A DNA stretch of 64,000 nt from Argentina anserina (lineage: Eukaryota; Streptophyta; Magnoliopsida; Rosales; Rosaceae): NCBI RefSeq assembly GCF_933775445.1, contig NC_065873.1, positions 22,630,001 through 22,694,000 of the forward strand, given 5' to 3'. Positions within the stretch are counted from its first letter, which is position 1. Each line of letters begins with the position of its first letter. The notes beneath the pieces were generated by a model, which saw only the letters and a list, made by a program, of their open reading frames with translations, made no database searches and was not told the origin of the DNA. A program made the position numbers and the translations under genes. Positions 29,446 through 40,389 of this stretch are shown in pieces.

Positions 29446-31279
29446 ATGAACATGAACATGAACAATGGCTACAGAGAACCAGACAACTCATTTTGTTATT
29501 TCCACCCCAAGGAGGTTGTTGTGGGAGTCTGTGCACTCTGCTTGACTGAGAGGCTTCTCATCTTAGCAGCCAAAAAAGGCCACCATAGAAGCACCCAGAG
29601 CTTCTCTCACAGACCCATTTCTCTTCCAAAGATCTTTGCTTTCGGCTCCTTCCTCAATCGCAAGCCAGATTACTTGGATCAGGAAGCTTCTACCAGCCAA
29701 GAAGGTAACTTTTTTTTTCATCTGGGTAGTTCTAAAGTTTTGATCTTTATGCTTAATCTGCACATTTTAGTGGTTCTGTGAAGTGAATTCTGAATATTTG
29801 TGTGTGATTGTGTGATTGTGTGAGTGTGTTGTTTGATGATTAAGTTGCTTTATTGGGTAATAATGACAAACTTATGGTCAAAGTATAGGCTAATATACAA
29901 TTGTGTAACGACAGATTGAGGACAAAGGCTTTTGATTTTTCTTAATTACAGTGGTAATTTAGCACCAAATTGAAGATGTCAAAGTAAAACCAGTTGTGTA
30001 GAAGTTGGGATTTCAGGGACATGCATACTTTAATTGGAAGCAATTTTTTCTGCATTCATGAAATAGTCTAATCATTCATGATTTACTATGGATTCTTAAA
30101 AATAACTAGTAAGTTCTTAATATAATCACCAGAAAAAAGTAAAACCACGAGCAGTCTAGTTTGACGAATTCCCCCAAAAGCTGCGTCTTTTTGTGCCAAG
30201 CTTTGTGACTTTGTTGTTTTCAAAAGTGAATTCCTGAGACTTTATTTGATTTTGTGCAGTTACATTGGTTTCACATCAAAATAAGCAAAAGGGTAGTAAA
30301 CTCCTTCGGTTCAACATAATTATTAAAAAAAAGAAAAAAAAAACCCCTCTTTAGACCAATCTGAAAGTTTCAACATTCTTCAATTATTTTTGTTCAACAT
30401 ACATTCTTCAATTATTATAAGCAGCTTAGTTTGATTATTTAATATATTAAGGTGCAACAGATAGTATGATCCATTAGGTCATTACAGATTTACCTTATTT
30501 CTTTATGCAACTTTCAATGCTCTCTCGTTTCTGTCTTTGCTTAGACTCTACCCTTGCTCTTTTCATACCAACTATCTATGTGTAATCATGAAAGTTCACT
30601 TGATTGATATATCTTGTTAGCAGTCACATAGCTCAAGTGGTAAGAGCAGTTAAGCTATGATTAACCCATATTAAAGCAAATTAGAAGAATTAAGCAAAAT
30701 CTAGTAGTCACTGTTTCTTCATTGGATTTTATGCACTTGTTTTTATTTGATCATGCACAGTGGGCAAATAAAAATCTATGGGGGACCTATTTGGTCTTTT
30801 CTGGAGTTCATTTTGTTGTCCTGAAGCATGAACTTACCATGTTCGGAGCATCTGCATAAGTGACTGTATTTATCAAATATCAGCAGTAAAGAATGTGCAT
30901 GCCCTAGATTTCTTGAATGAATCACACACTCACAATGCAAATGTGTTTTGCAGATTCATTCATATCAATCAAGTTTGAAGAGAATGGAGTTGCCTCGTGG
31001 GAGAAGAACAAGGCTTCCAAAGTGTCTTTAGACCATTGCAACATGCCCTGGAATCACACCTTTAGCAAAGACTCCACGGAGACCAAGAGTGTGATAGAGC
31101 ATGGGAAATCTCATACTCCACTTAGGTGGCGAAAGCGGCTTGGACATCTCTTCCAGCTCAATAGATGGAAGAGATCCAACAAGAGCACAGTTTGCCATGT
31201 GAGCAACAAGGTAGAAGGAGTCAAGGTAAGGAAGGGCTGGATAAGAAGTCTGACAAAGAGGAGAGGGTCCATGGAATAA
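29446..31279 (+). CDS. short OCTOPUS/DUF740-like protein
   Basis: Two exons (29446-29704 and 30954-31279) joined in phase 1, giving 194 residues ending KRRGSME. The N-terminal motif CYFHPKEVVVGVCALCLTERLLILAA (residues ~17-42) resembles the conserved Cys/His segment at the start of DUF740/OCTOPUS proteins (C..HP....G.CA.CLRERL). Those are plasma-membrane scaffold proteins, some polar in vascular cells, and usually 400-700 residues. This protein is much shorter: after the motif it has a serine-rich basic region and a basic C-terminus (RWRKRLGHLFQLNRWKRS) that could bind membrane lipids. Several Mets lie at the start (MNMNMNNG); I use the first. The single 1.25 kb intron has good splice sites. 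Family placement rests on the N-terminal motif alone. Confidence 0.75.
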
Positions 31280-32877
31280 AGGGAGCTCATACAGAAAGTG
31301 ATACAAGTATTCCCTCCCCCATACTCATATGTGGGTAGAAGCTCACTAAAGTCGTATATAATTGAGGGAGGTAGAGTCAAACTCTTTACTTTATCATTCC
31401 CTAAAAATGTGCTTTGTTTGCTTTCAACTCTTTGAGCTTCTTCTCTTTTCCTTTTGCTTCCTCCATTTCTTTAAAACAGTACAGGCTGTAAAAGGGTTGT
31501 TGAAATATGCTTTGGTTTCACATTTTTATGAAAGATAAAGATTACTTTGTAAGTGTTTGTTTTCCTCTCCCATACCAAACATTGTAAAGCAGCTAAAGCA
31601 CAGACCCATGTTAGGTTCACAAAGTGGGAAACAATGGAGCAAAGGCCCCATTCTTGTGGTTCTGGAACTTGTCTATTATCGTGTTCCCTCCATCCTCCCA
31701 CATTAAGTAGCTCAAAATGGAACTGTAAGTCACCATTATATGTTTTAATGTCGAAACATGTGCTTAATGATGGATTAGAACCTTGTTAATGAGTCTTATT
31801 TATGTTATTCTCTCCCCATGTGCAAGTCATCATCCATGTGATGGTAATCTGGCAATTTTGATTAGGTCAAATTTGTTTACTTGTCTCCTTCACAGGTGTA
31901 ATTTGTCCCCGAGTTCTGGCTTGCTCAAACCAATCCAAGGACCATTGATCTTTCTTAGTGTTAGGACCACGGTGTAGCCTTTTGGAAAGTTTCTTAGTTG
32001 GTGGATGAAATTGACAAGACCTGAATTTTTACCCAACTTCATCAATAAGTAGAGGTATAAAATGAGTCAGAGAGACATAATAAGGTTTAGAATGATTCTA
32101 ATACAATAAGACACAATCTACACTTTGTCATACTAGGCATGATATGATATGTCTAAACAAGTTGAGCACAATATGAACATAAACTACGATGGCATGGATT
32201 ATCAATAAGTGTGACAATTTGACTCCAATGCCATATGTGATTGAAAATATCCTTCATGTCACTCTTGGGATAATATTATCTTAGAGATCACGATCTAATA
32301 TCATCTGCAAATTGAAGTCTTTCTCTTGGAAAGATGATCCATTCCCAGGACAACATTATTGCTCATGAACCCTAACTCTTCCAACCGAAATTCACTGGTA
32401 CATTTTCCTTGTTTGTTTTGCAGAGGAACCTTCGTCCATAGAACTGTTTAGGACTTTTGGCACAATTCAGTTAGTTTTAGGAGGTAGAGTACCACTCCAA
32501 TTGCTCACTTTTCCCTTTCCAGTAAATCATATTTTGGTTAAGTTTCTTCTTTTCGTTGTTTTTGGTCTATCCTCATGTGTGGTGTGATTTAAGACTTCTA
32601 GTTTTTTAGTATTGTTGATAGCCATAAAAGAGATTCTATTTACATGAAGATATGAGAAACTGTAGTTTCTACTATGAAGTTGAGACAGAGTTATTCACAT
32701 ATGCGTCAAACTTTATTATTGGAGCTGCTATGAAATTTTTATATTCTGTCACTCTCACTGCTAACTATTGAATCACAGAACCTGCACTCTTCAATCTTCA
32801 TCCCTTGTACATCTCACTACAGATAAAATACAGAACAAAAAAAAAATTGGTATAGCTAGCCCAAGAATACAGACTGA
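31280..32877. other. convergent intergenic region
   Basis: 3' flanks of the DUF740-like gene (plus) and PMI1 (minus). I see no gene or clear repeat. Confidence 0.4.
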
Positions 32878-35538
32878 TCAATTTATAAACTTTACGTCTG
32901 GGTTTCTCATGTATTTGAGCCACATATCAGCCATTACTCTTGATGAAATGCTCCATAACAGATCTGGACTTTTCGCACTTTGTTTGGCTTTCTTCCCTGC
33001 CTTTGCCAATCCATAAGACACCAGCCACTGCATTGCAGTTAGTCTCTGCTTCTCACTATCCCATGCATTTCTCTGACCACCTCTTGATCTCACCTTCAAC
33101 CCTCCAACATGCAAACTTGCCACTTTGAATCTCTTCTCCTCCTCATAATGTTCTACTACAGCGGTGTTATCAGCTCGTGTTGCGTAGATAACTGCAATGA
33201 TTGGGCCTCCTACAGCCTCATACCGCCTTAATGGATCCCTCAGCTGAACAACCACTGCCAGTGTGATTGTCTCGGCATGGCCGTCGCCTGGTTGTAATAA
33301 GTCATCAGCACTGACCAAGCTGTGGTCTTTGATCCAGTCCTCAAGCGATATAGAAGAAGCAAGTGGTTGATTTTGAACTTTTCCTCCAGTTGCTGTGGTA
33401 CCAATCAACGGTGAAACATCAAATGGGGCTTCTTCCTCTGCCATTTCGGCCTGAATCTTCAAAGCTTCAAGAGCCATGGACTCAATTTTCTGCATTGAGA
33501 ATGCAAGAATCTCCTCTGCTGTAAATGGGTTTTCATTCACATTCCAAATCCCTGTGGAAATCCTTTCTTTCCTACCTGCACTCATTGCAGTTGCCATGGT
33601 TTTCACAGAAGCAATGGTTCGTGCAGCACTTGAGCTTGCACCTTCTTTATTCCTCCCTTGGATGATTGCGGAAGCAATGCCTTCAAAAGCTATCTGTTCT
33701 GCAGTTTTATCCATCAGATCATCCATGCTCATGAGAGTTGAAATTTGGGAATTCAATTCATCGGGTCCAATGGCTGCGATCCGTTGGAACAATTCGAAAC
33801 CACTTATGGACTGGTCCCATGGCAAAACAAATGGTTTCGATATTTGCATGGCAAGTTTTGGTGTATCTTTCCTTGCTACCACAGTATCCAGAGTATTCAT
33901 GGCTGCCAAGTATCCTCCATCTCTGGTTTGAACTACACAGCCTAAGCTCTTTCCTAGATCAGGAAGGAATACTTCAGATTCAGCCTCTGCTGAAGCCTCA
34001 GCAGCTCCTTCAAGCTGTAGTGGTGGAATATCACTTTGGGTGAGCTTATACTCATTTATGATCTCCTCGGCCTCAAGCATTTGAAGGAACTCCTTGGTAA
34101 CTGTTTCTTCGTCTGCCTCCAATCTTTGTGATCCGCTTTCTTCGTCCTTGGTGACAATTTTTTCTTCTCCCATCATAGATTCAAGAGCTTTAATCTGCTG
34201 AGCAATTGAGTCCAGCTCTGTCAACCTTGTTACATGCACCTGGTCTTGCAGAATTTCCTTAACAACCTCGCTTGATGTTGCTGATTTTTCATCAAGGGAT
34301 ATTTCTGATTGTGCATCTCCATATTCCTCTTCCTTGTCTTGGAATTCCACTCCCTTATCCACTACTTCAAAATCCGGAAGATCAAGATCCTCTACCTTCT
34401 GCACTTCTGGTTCTTTTGGCTTCGGTTCTGAAGAGGAGGAAGATATTGGAACGGGTTTTGGCTCATCGAGATTCAGCTCATCGATTCCATGAAGGTCATG
34501 AACAGATTGTCCTAATTTTGAAGGAGTCCATGCTTCTCTGCTTGATATTTTTGGACTAGGCACACTAAAAGAAGTCTTAGACTGCTTCCTTGCGAAAGAA
34601 GATGAGAATGTCTTGGATTTAGCACTCTTCAAATCCTCAGCTTGACTATAGATTCCAACTCCTCCATCTTTCTCCATAATCTGAAACCCCAACTTCAGAA
34701 CTAGCTCTCCACCTTTCGCCTTCCCTGACAATCTAAAACTCTTATCCCACTGGCGAATTCGTGTACCTTCATGGCTCTTCTCAATGGACTCCTGAATTAG
34801 TTGACTCAAATCCACGGAGTTTCTCCCGAAATCAAGCTCCTGAGCATCAACTGCAAACACATATATCCAAAAGGGCCGTGACTCAAACTTCATCGGTTTC
34901 CCTTGGCCAGAACTACAATACACATGGCATCTGAAGAAAAGGGTCTCTTCAAAATCTGCAGCTCCTTGTGTGACCCTTGATGGCATTGTCTGAACTGCTC
35001 CGTCTTTGCTCTCCTTCTTCCTCACACAAATCGAAAGACGCAGGCCATTCATTGAAGCAGGTAGGCCTTGCGCAGTGACAACCTCTACTGAAAATAAGCA
35101 GCTGATCTTATGCATTCCAATGTGGGATATAGCACGAATCGGCTTCCAGTTCCAAATACCCTTCTTCTCAGTACTACTTGATCTCTCCTCCTCCGTATTG
35201 CTCTTCAACTCCAACTGATTAGTACTACTTGTCCCCTTGCCGCGATCTTTCTGCTCATCATCATTCGGACGTGAGCGCCAAGGCGACAAAGACAAACGCC
35301 TTCTCAGCGGTTTAACACTAGCTTTGATGTCCTCAGATTTAGCCCCTGCATAAATTTCATCTTTGGATGGGATTGAAGGAACTGAGCTTCTTGGAAGAGC
35401 AAGGGAGGCAGTTCTTCGAGTGGTAGTGGTGGACGTGTGGGATTGGTAGAGTGATTCACTGAGCGCTTCGAGCTCTTCCAGGAGTTGAGTGTTGGAATTC
35501 CTCCTGCCTGCACCTGATGAATTCTCTGCTGCTGCCAT
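32878..35538 (-). CDS. PMI1: PLASTID MOVEMENT IMPAIRED 1 (NT-C2 domain protein)
   Basis: A single uninterrupted exon of 886 residues; Arabidopsis PMI1 is also intron-poor and ~840 residues. The N-terminal signature RRNSNTQLLEELEALSESL is characteristic. An NT-type C2 domain spans ~143-290 (HKISCLFSVEVVTAQGLP ... GGELVLKLGFQIM). A Ser/Pro- and acid-rich linker follows, then coiled-coil-prone segments (~430-500: LTELDSIAQQIKALESMM) and a conserved C-terminal half (SLGCVVQTRDGGYLAAMN, LVSYGLAKAGKKAK). PMI1 acts at the plasma membrane/cytosol in blue-light chloroplast movement and the actin filaments that drive it. The start (MAAAENSSGAGRRN) matches the family. The frame is complete with no damage. 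A PMI1-related paralogue (PMIR) is less likely because those are longer and lack this N-terminus. Confidence 0.95.
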   Translation of the reverse strand: MAAAENSSGAGRRNSNTQLLEELEALSESLYQSHTSTTTTRRTASLALPRSSVPSIPSKDEIYAGAKSEDIKASVKPLRRRLSLSPWRSRPNDDEQKDRGKGTSSTNQLELKSNTEEERSSSTEKKGIWNWKPIRAISHIGMHKISCLFSVEVVTAQGLPASMNGLRLSICVRKKESKDGAVQTMPSRVTQGAADFEETLFFRCHVYCSSGQGKPMKFESRPFWIYVFAVDAQELDFGRNSVDLSQLIQESIEKSHEGTRIRQWDKSFRLSGKAKGGELVLKLGFQIMEKDGGVGIYSQAEDLKSAKSKTFSSSFARKQSKTSFSVPSPKISSREAWTPSKLGQSVHDLHGIDELNLDEPKPVPISSSSSEPKPKEPEVQKVEDLDLPDFEVVDKGVEFQDKEEEYGDAQSEISLDEKSATSSEVVKEILQDQVHVTRLTELDSIAQQIKALESMMGEEKIVTKDEESGSQRLEADEETVTKEFLQMLEAEEIINEYKLTQSDIPPLQLEGAAEASAEAESEVFLPDLGKSLGCVVQTRDGGYLAAMNTLDTVVARKDTPKLAMQISKPFVLPWDQSISGFELFQRIAAIGPDELNSQISTLMSMDDLMDKTAEQIAFEGIASAIIQGRNKEGASSSAARTIASVKTMATAMSAGRKERISTGIWNVNENPFTAEEILAFSMQKIESMALEALKIQAEMAEEEAPFDVSPLIGTTATGGKVQNQPLASSISLEDWIKDHSLVSADDLLQPGDGHAETITLAVVVQLRDPLRRYEAVGGPIIAVIYATRADNTAVVEHYEEEKRFKVASLHVGGLKVRSRGGQRNAWDSEKQRLTAMQWLVSYGLAKAGKKAKQSAKSPDLLWSISSRVMADMWLKYMRNPDVKFIN

Positions 35539-36220
35539 TGTTGAAGGGAAAGTACGTAGTAAATCTGAGATTAAGTGAAATGGTGCAAGTTGATGTTACA
35601 TGCAGATACTAGAATTGGAAGAGAATGAGAGATAAGGGTTCAGTAGAAAGGTTATGAGGTGGAGAATCTGCCATGAACAAGGAGGAATTGCAGCTTCCAG
35701 AGCCAATGAATTTGTGTGAAGGAGAAGAGGAAGACGTTTCTGATCCTCATTTCTAAACTAGTGAAAGAGACAGGATTGAAACATTAGGCATGGAAGTTGG
35801 CATGGTCCCAGAGAATTAAATATGGTTTGTTCTGGAACGTCAAATGTGAGAAGTGTATAACTACGAAGTTTCTTATGAACTCTACGGCATTGTTTGAATG
35901 TTTGTTCTGTTATAACTTCATTAAGCACAGTTAGCTTCCATGATTGTGAATTAAAATGACAGGTAGTTTTGGTATAATTTGCAGTAATGGCGAAATGGGA
36001 CAACAAACAAAGCCATTCTTTTTCGGTAGAATTTCAAGCAAGGCTCAATGCCACTAGTAATGTTTCATTCCCAACAAAGTAACCAACAGGACGTGCTCAC
36101 AAGGCACTTTAGTAGTATTTGTTTTAGGGAGTAAAACTTCATTTCCCAACTTTTACTGTTGAGATCAAACTTTATCACGGTATTCTCAAAGACTTTCTAA
36201 TTTTTCTCCAAGCTTTTGTT
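35539..36220. other. PMI1 upstream region
   Basis: Shared flank: PMI1 promoter/5' UTR and the 3' end of the first GDSL gene, both on the minus strand. No gene seen. Confidence 0.4.
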
Positions 36221-38310
36221 TCAACTCCTGTGGCATGCTTGTTTCAAGGGCAGAGGTGGATCTGAATATGCTCCAGTTGAGATTTTGTCAAACACAAACT
36301 TCGCAGCTGCCTCAGTATAATGAATTCCATCCCAGTTTACTCTAGTTGATGGGTTCTTACAAGCGCCAACATAAATTTGGCTTCCATTGACAGTGATTGT
36401 TGTGCCACATCCTGCACTACTGTTATAGTTGTACTGACCACCATATCCACAACAAGCAACAAGTGGGAGCTCAAAACCTGCCAAAATTGGCCAGCAGTGA
36501 TCAAAATGACCAAATAATTTTGAGTTTTCTTCATGCACTAGCAAGTATGATTTTTCAAATGTGATAACATTATATTGCCGCGCAAAAGGTAACTAAATGC
36601 CACTTGTAATTTTGGAACATAAACACAACATCGAGATGTAAAAGAATTCATCCGGAATTTGAATATGAGTAATTGAGAATTTTCGGAGAATATTAATAGT
36701 GTTGAGACTTACCATACTTTTCGGTGTCCTTGAAAAGAGAGTACTTGACAGAATACACATCTACATAAGTGAATGCAGCCAAAGGAAGATCCTTCCTAAG
36801 TTGAACTACAGCCTGCTTCAGCTCGTGGTTGAAATGTTGAGCTACTTCATTGTAAGCCTTTGCACAGCCAACCTCATCTTTCTCAGCTGATGGGAATTTT
36901 ACCAAAACGTAAGGCACACAGCCAATTGGCCCTGTATTGTGGATCCAAAATGATCTTGCCCCCAAATCATATATTTTCTACATAATCACAGATACAGTAC
37001 ATAACTTATAAAGAAGAAGATTCGAATCAGCTTAAACCCAACATGTGATTATATTTTTGCTTGTCCTTTAAGAAATTGACAAATGCATACTTGTCTTACT
37101 GTTTTTGAAGGGGGTGGTTGGTAAATGGAAATGATTACCTTAATATTAGCTGAGAAACCAGGGATTATATCAGGAACAGAAGCATTGACTTCCTGTATAG
37201 TCTTGTTACTGAAAATTCCCTGGCCAAGATCATTCTGACCAATGTCGAATGTGTATAAAGCTTTGGAGAAGTACTCCTTCTTTGGCATCAAACTTGCAAA
37301 AATTCCCCCTAAAATCAAATGCGAGTCACATTCCTGGTAAAGCTGGGATTCATCTTCATATAATGTGATTCATAGATATCGGAATCGTCGGTACTCTACC
37401 TCGTTGCCTTATGAGTTGTGATCTGGACTTCAGTTGCCAGAACTGTACGTATTGAATATCAAGGAAGAAGGGACTAAATCCACCGGCTGGTAAAATGATC
37501 TCTGGAAGTCTGATAGTGGAAGCTGAAGTGGCGAAATTTGCACCATGCGAGAAATTGGTCCCGAGGGAATCCAGATAGGCACTTAGATAAGGGTGACCAA
37601 TACTCTGCGCTGAACCAAAAAAATGATAATTTCACTCAATCAGGCATGTTATAAACCTTCTGATTATCTGAAAGTCTTTCGGATAAAACTGAAATTGTGA
37701 AATACAATCATATATCGAACTGCAGGTAGAACAACAAATGTCTGCAAAATTTATCCTTAAACTGGCCAATGGTAAATAATCTACTGATTAAACATCAAGG
37801 AAGGAGTGTCTGAAAACCCTTCTCGGTCTACCACTTTTGTGTACCAGACTACCAGTTGGACAATTCATCACAGAAGGTAAATTCGGATAGAAAAAACAAT
37901 ATTATCTTCCACAATGATATATGTCTGAAGAGAAACCATGAAAGAACTCACACTGAACATATGCGTGTGATATAACCCAATCATCTTTACATTGTAATAT
38001 GCTAAATTGCTAATTGAGAACTGGCAATGAAGGGTATAAGAAGGAACATACCCAGGAAATCGACAATGAGTCTCCCATCTGAGAATCTTCCCACTGGCAT
38101 ATGAAAGTAAGTCTCTCCGAAAGGTGTAGGTGGGGGATAAATGGCTGCTGCCAATCCACCAGTATCTGAATTCGAGTCTCCGAAGTTGAAGAGGGCCGGA
38201 AACTTGCAGTCTTCCAAAGCCAAGGCAGGGCTTACAGTACTGATAGTAATCTGCAATAGAAGCATATAGGAGAAGAACAGAGAGATAGTAACTCTAGGAG
38301 AGTACTCCAT
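36221..38310 (-). CDS. GDSL esterase/lipase, copy 1 of a tandem cluster
   Basis: Five exons on the minus strand: 38310-38052, 37609-37400, 37308-37139, 36977-36713, 36477-36221, giving 386 residues. A signal peptide (~1-31, hydrophobic, ending ...VSPALA) points to secretion to the cell wall. Block I FNFGDSNSDTGG places the nucleophile at Ser46; the oxyanion-hole blocks are visible (GANFAT; DIGQNDLG); the C-terminal WDGIHYTEAA gives Asp351/His354. This layout fits the alpha-L-fucosidase-like/At3g26430-type clade of plant GDSL enzymes, which hydrolyse acyl or acetyl esters; the substrate cannot be read from sequence. All catalytic blocks are intact. It is paralogous to 42213-44353 with exon lengths identical up to the last exon (259, 210, 170, 265). 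Confidence 0.93.
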
Positions 38311-38386
38311 AGTAGAGAAATAGCAAAAAGGACAGAGATGAGGACTAAGGTGTTGTGTAGTGTAATAAAAGAGGCAATGCATAATC

Positions 38387-38536
38387 TTTTAGAAGGCTGG
38401 TCTTTCATCTTTGTATTTTTGTCAAGGAAAAGGTCCAAGGGCCATCCTACCATGTTGAAAGTTTTAGAAGGCTGGTCTTTGTAGTTTAGGCTCTATTCGA
38501 GGTAAAGTTGCAAGGGCCGGCCAACCATGTTGAGAG
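38387..38536. repeat. 75-bp tandem duplication upstream of GDSL copy 1
   Basis: Two adjacent copies begin at 38387 and 38462. Both start TTTTAGAAGGCTGGTCTTT and end with a 'caagggcc...accatgttgA' segment; they differ by several substitutions. They lie ~75-225 bp upstream of the start codon, within the likely promoter. Confidence 0.8.
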
Positions 38537-38937
38537 CTACCAACAAGATCGATCACCAAAACGTGTGAATATATGTAGTTAATCTTAAGAACCCTCCTTA
38601 ATTAGGTTCTCCTCATTAACAGGTTACAACACCAAGTCCTCAACTCCAAGGAACAAGACGAGATCATAAGGCAACTGTCTCTCTAGGGATTGTGAAAGCC
38701 TTTCGGCCAACAGGTCCTTGATTGCCAAACTCCAGCACTCTATGCTTCTATAGCGCATAATTCTTTGCCAAAATACAAAATTTGAGTGGCTAAATATATT
38801 GTGCTCTATGGCTGAGTTTAAGACAACAAAATTACAACTATGTTTGGCCAGCTAGAATTATCTACTTATTCTGAAACATAATTGATTTCGAACTCCTGCG
38901 ATAAGTAATCTAAAAGATCATTATTTCACCAAGATCT

Positions 38938-40075
38938 TTAGTTCAAACTTCTATGACATGCTTTTTTCAAGGGCAGAGGTGGATCTGAAAATGCTCTAGT
39001 TGAAATTTTGTAAAAAATAAATTTCGCAGATGCCTCGGTGTAATGACCACCGTCCCAGTTCACTCTAGTTGAGGGGTTTTTGCATGAGCCAACCAAGATT
39101 TGGGTTCCGTTGAATGTGATTGTTGTACTATAATGTTTCTAAAAGCTGCATACGCACATGTAAGGCGGGGGTAAATTAATGATTCTTGTCCTTTAAAAAA
39201 GAGTTAGATCAAGCACATGCCCTCGGTAAAAAAAAATAGTTTTGTGGGGTAAATGGAGGTAAATGCTAATGATTAGCTTAATATTAGTTGATAAACCTGT
39301 GATCATATCAGGAATAGCTGCATTTACTTATGTCACCAAAAATTTCCTTGAGCTAGACCATGTCTTTGATAAAACTAGATGAGAGACAAACTCTAATCAA
39401 TAATGAAGCACACGCCTAGCTAATTAGTTTTAACCTAAGTAGCTGTGGATAAGCTCTTCAACCAGATCCAGTGATATATCCCAACTACATTTTCTCTCCT
39501 CATTATGTTTACACATAAAAATGCAGTTCAAATTCATCAAGAAATGATTGTCTAGAAAATATCTCGGGCCTACCACTTTGTGTACGTCTCGAAGTTTGAT
39601 AATTCAAACTCTAGAAAGCAGTAATTGCTTCTACAACCATGTATGGTTGAAATGTCAACTAGGAAGAACAGGAATTCAAACACTAGAAGAGCAGTTATTG
39701 CTTCTACAATCATGCATATATGTTTGAAATGTCGAGTTGTCGACTAGGAAGAACAGGAACTCTAACAGAACCATGCATGGCATATTATACAAACCTATAA
39801 ATGAAAATTTAATATGAAGATAACAAAAAAATACCTAGGAAGTCGATAATGAGTCTTCCATCAGAGAATCTTCAGGCTGGCATACCGAAATAGGTTTCTC
39901 CACAAGGTGTGGGTAGTGGTAGAAGGGATGCAGCAGAGTCTCCGAAGTTGAAAATGGCTGCAAATTAAATTAACTCGCAGTCTTTCAAAGCCAAGGCAGG
40001 GATAACAGTACTACTGATAGTAAGCAATATAAGCATATAGGAGCAGAACAGAGAAATCACGGTGGAGAAGTACCA
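38938..40075 (-). pseudogene. GDSL esterase/lipase pseudogene, middle copy
   Basis: Remnants of the same GDSL gene in the correct order. Exon 1 lies at ~39835-40060. Its start ATG and the following codons are deleted (CACC runs straight into the hydrophobic segment), an in-frame TAA lies between the DCEL and FAAIFNFGD codons, and a small deletion removes NSDTGGL directly after GDS, so block I is broken. Exon 2 is missing. Exon 3 survives as a decayed piece at ~39270-39375. Most of exon 4 is absent. The 3' part of exon 5 remains at 38938-39130 (FSDPPLPLKKACHRSLN then stop), with DGIH changed to DGGH. It cannot encode an active enzyme. Confidence 0.92.
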
Positions 40076-40389
40076 AAAGAGAGATGCACATGAGAGCTGA
40101 GCTGTGTCTGTTTTTTAGTGTACGAGTCAAGAGTAGTGTTCAGTCGGTCGATCCCTCATCTTCTTCCGTTTTGTTCTCTCTGTCATATTTTCCCCTTCTC
40201 TCAGAGCACGGTTACAAATTTGTCTAGATTATCTAAGTAATTAATCTTTTGACCAAGACAGTGACATTCATGCACGAGTTTGAGGTTTTAACTTGCAGTA
40301 AAGGATTGTTAAGGTCTGAATTTGAGTAAGCAGGCGTTCAGATGTATTGGCCTTGTGCTGCTATGACCTAAGCCTCAGTTTAGACGTAA

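Noticed and set aside
30619..30660. tRNA-like 'tagctcaagtggtaagagcag' in the DUF740-like intron
   Set aside because: It looks like a tRNA A-box, but no matching T-arm, anticodon stem or acceptor stem could be found; at most a degenerate fragment.
33476..34559. Plus-strand frames opposite PMI1
   Set aside because: They are shadows of the long PMI1 exon on the other strand.
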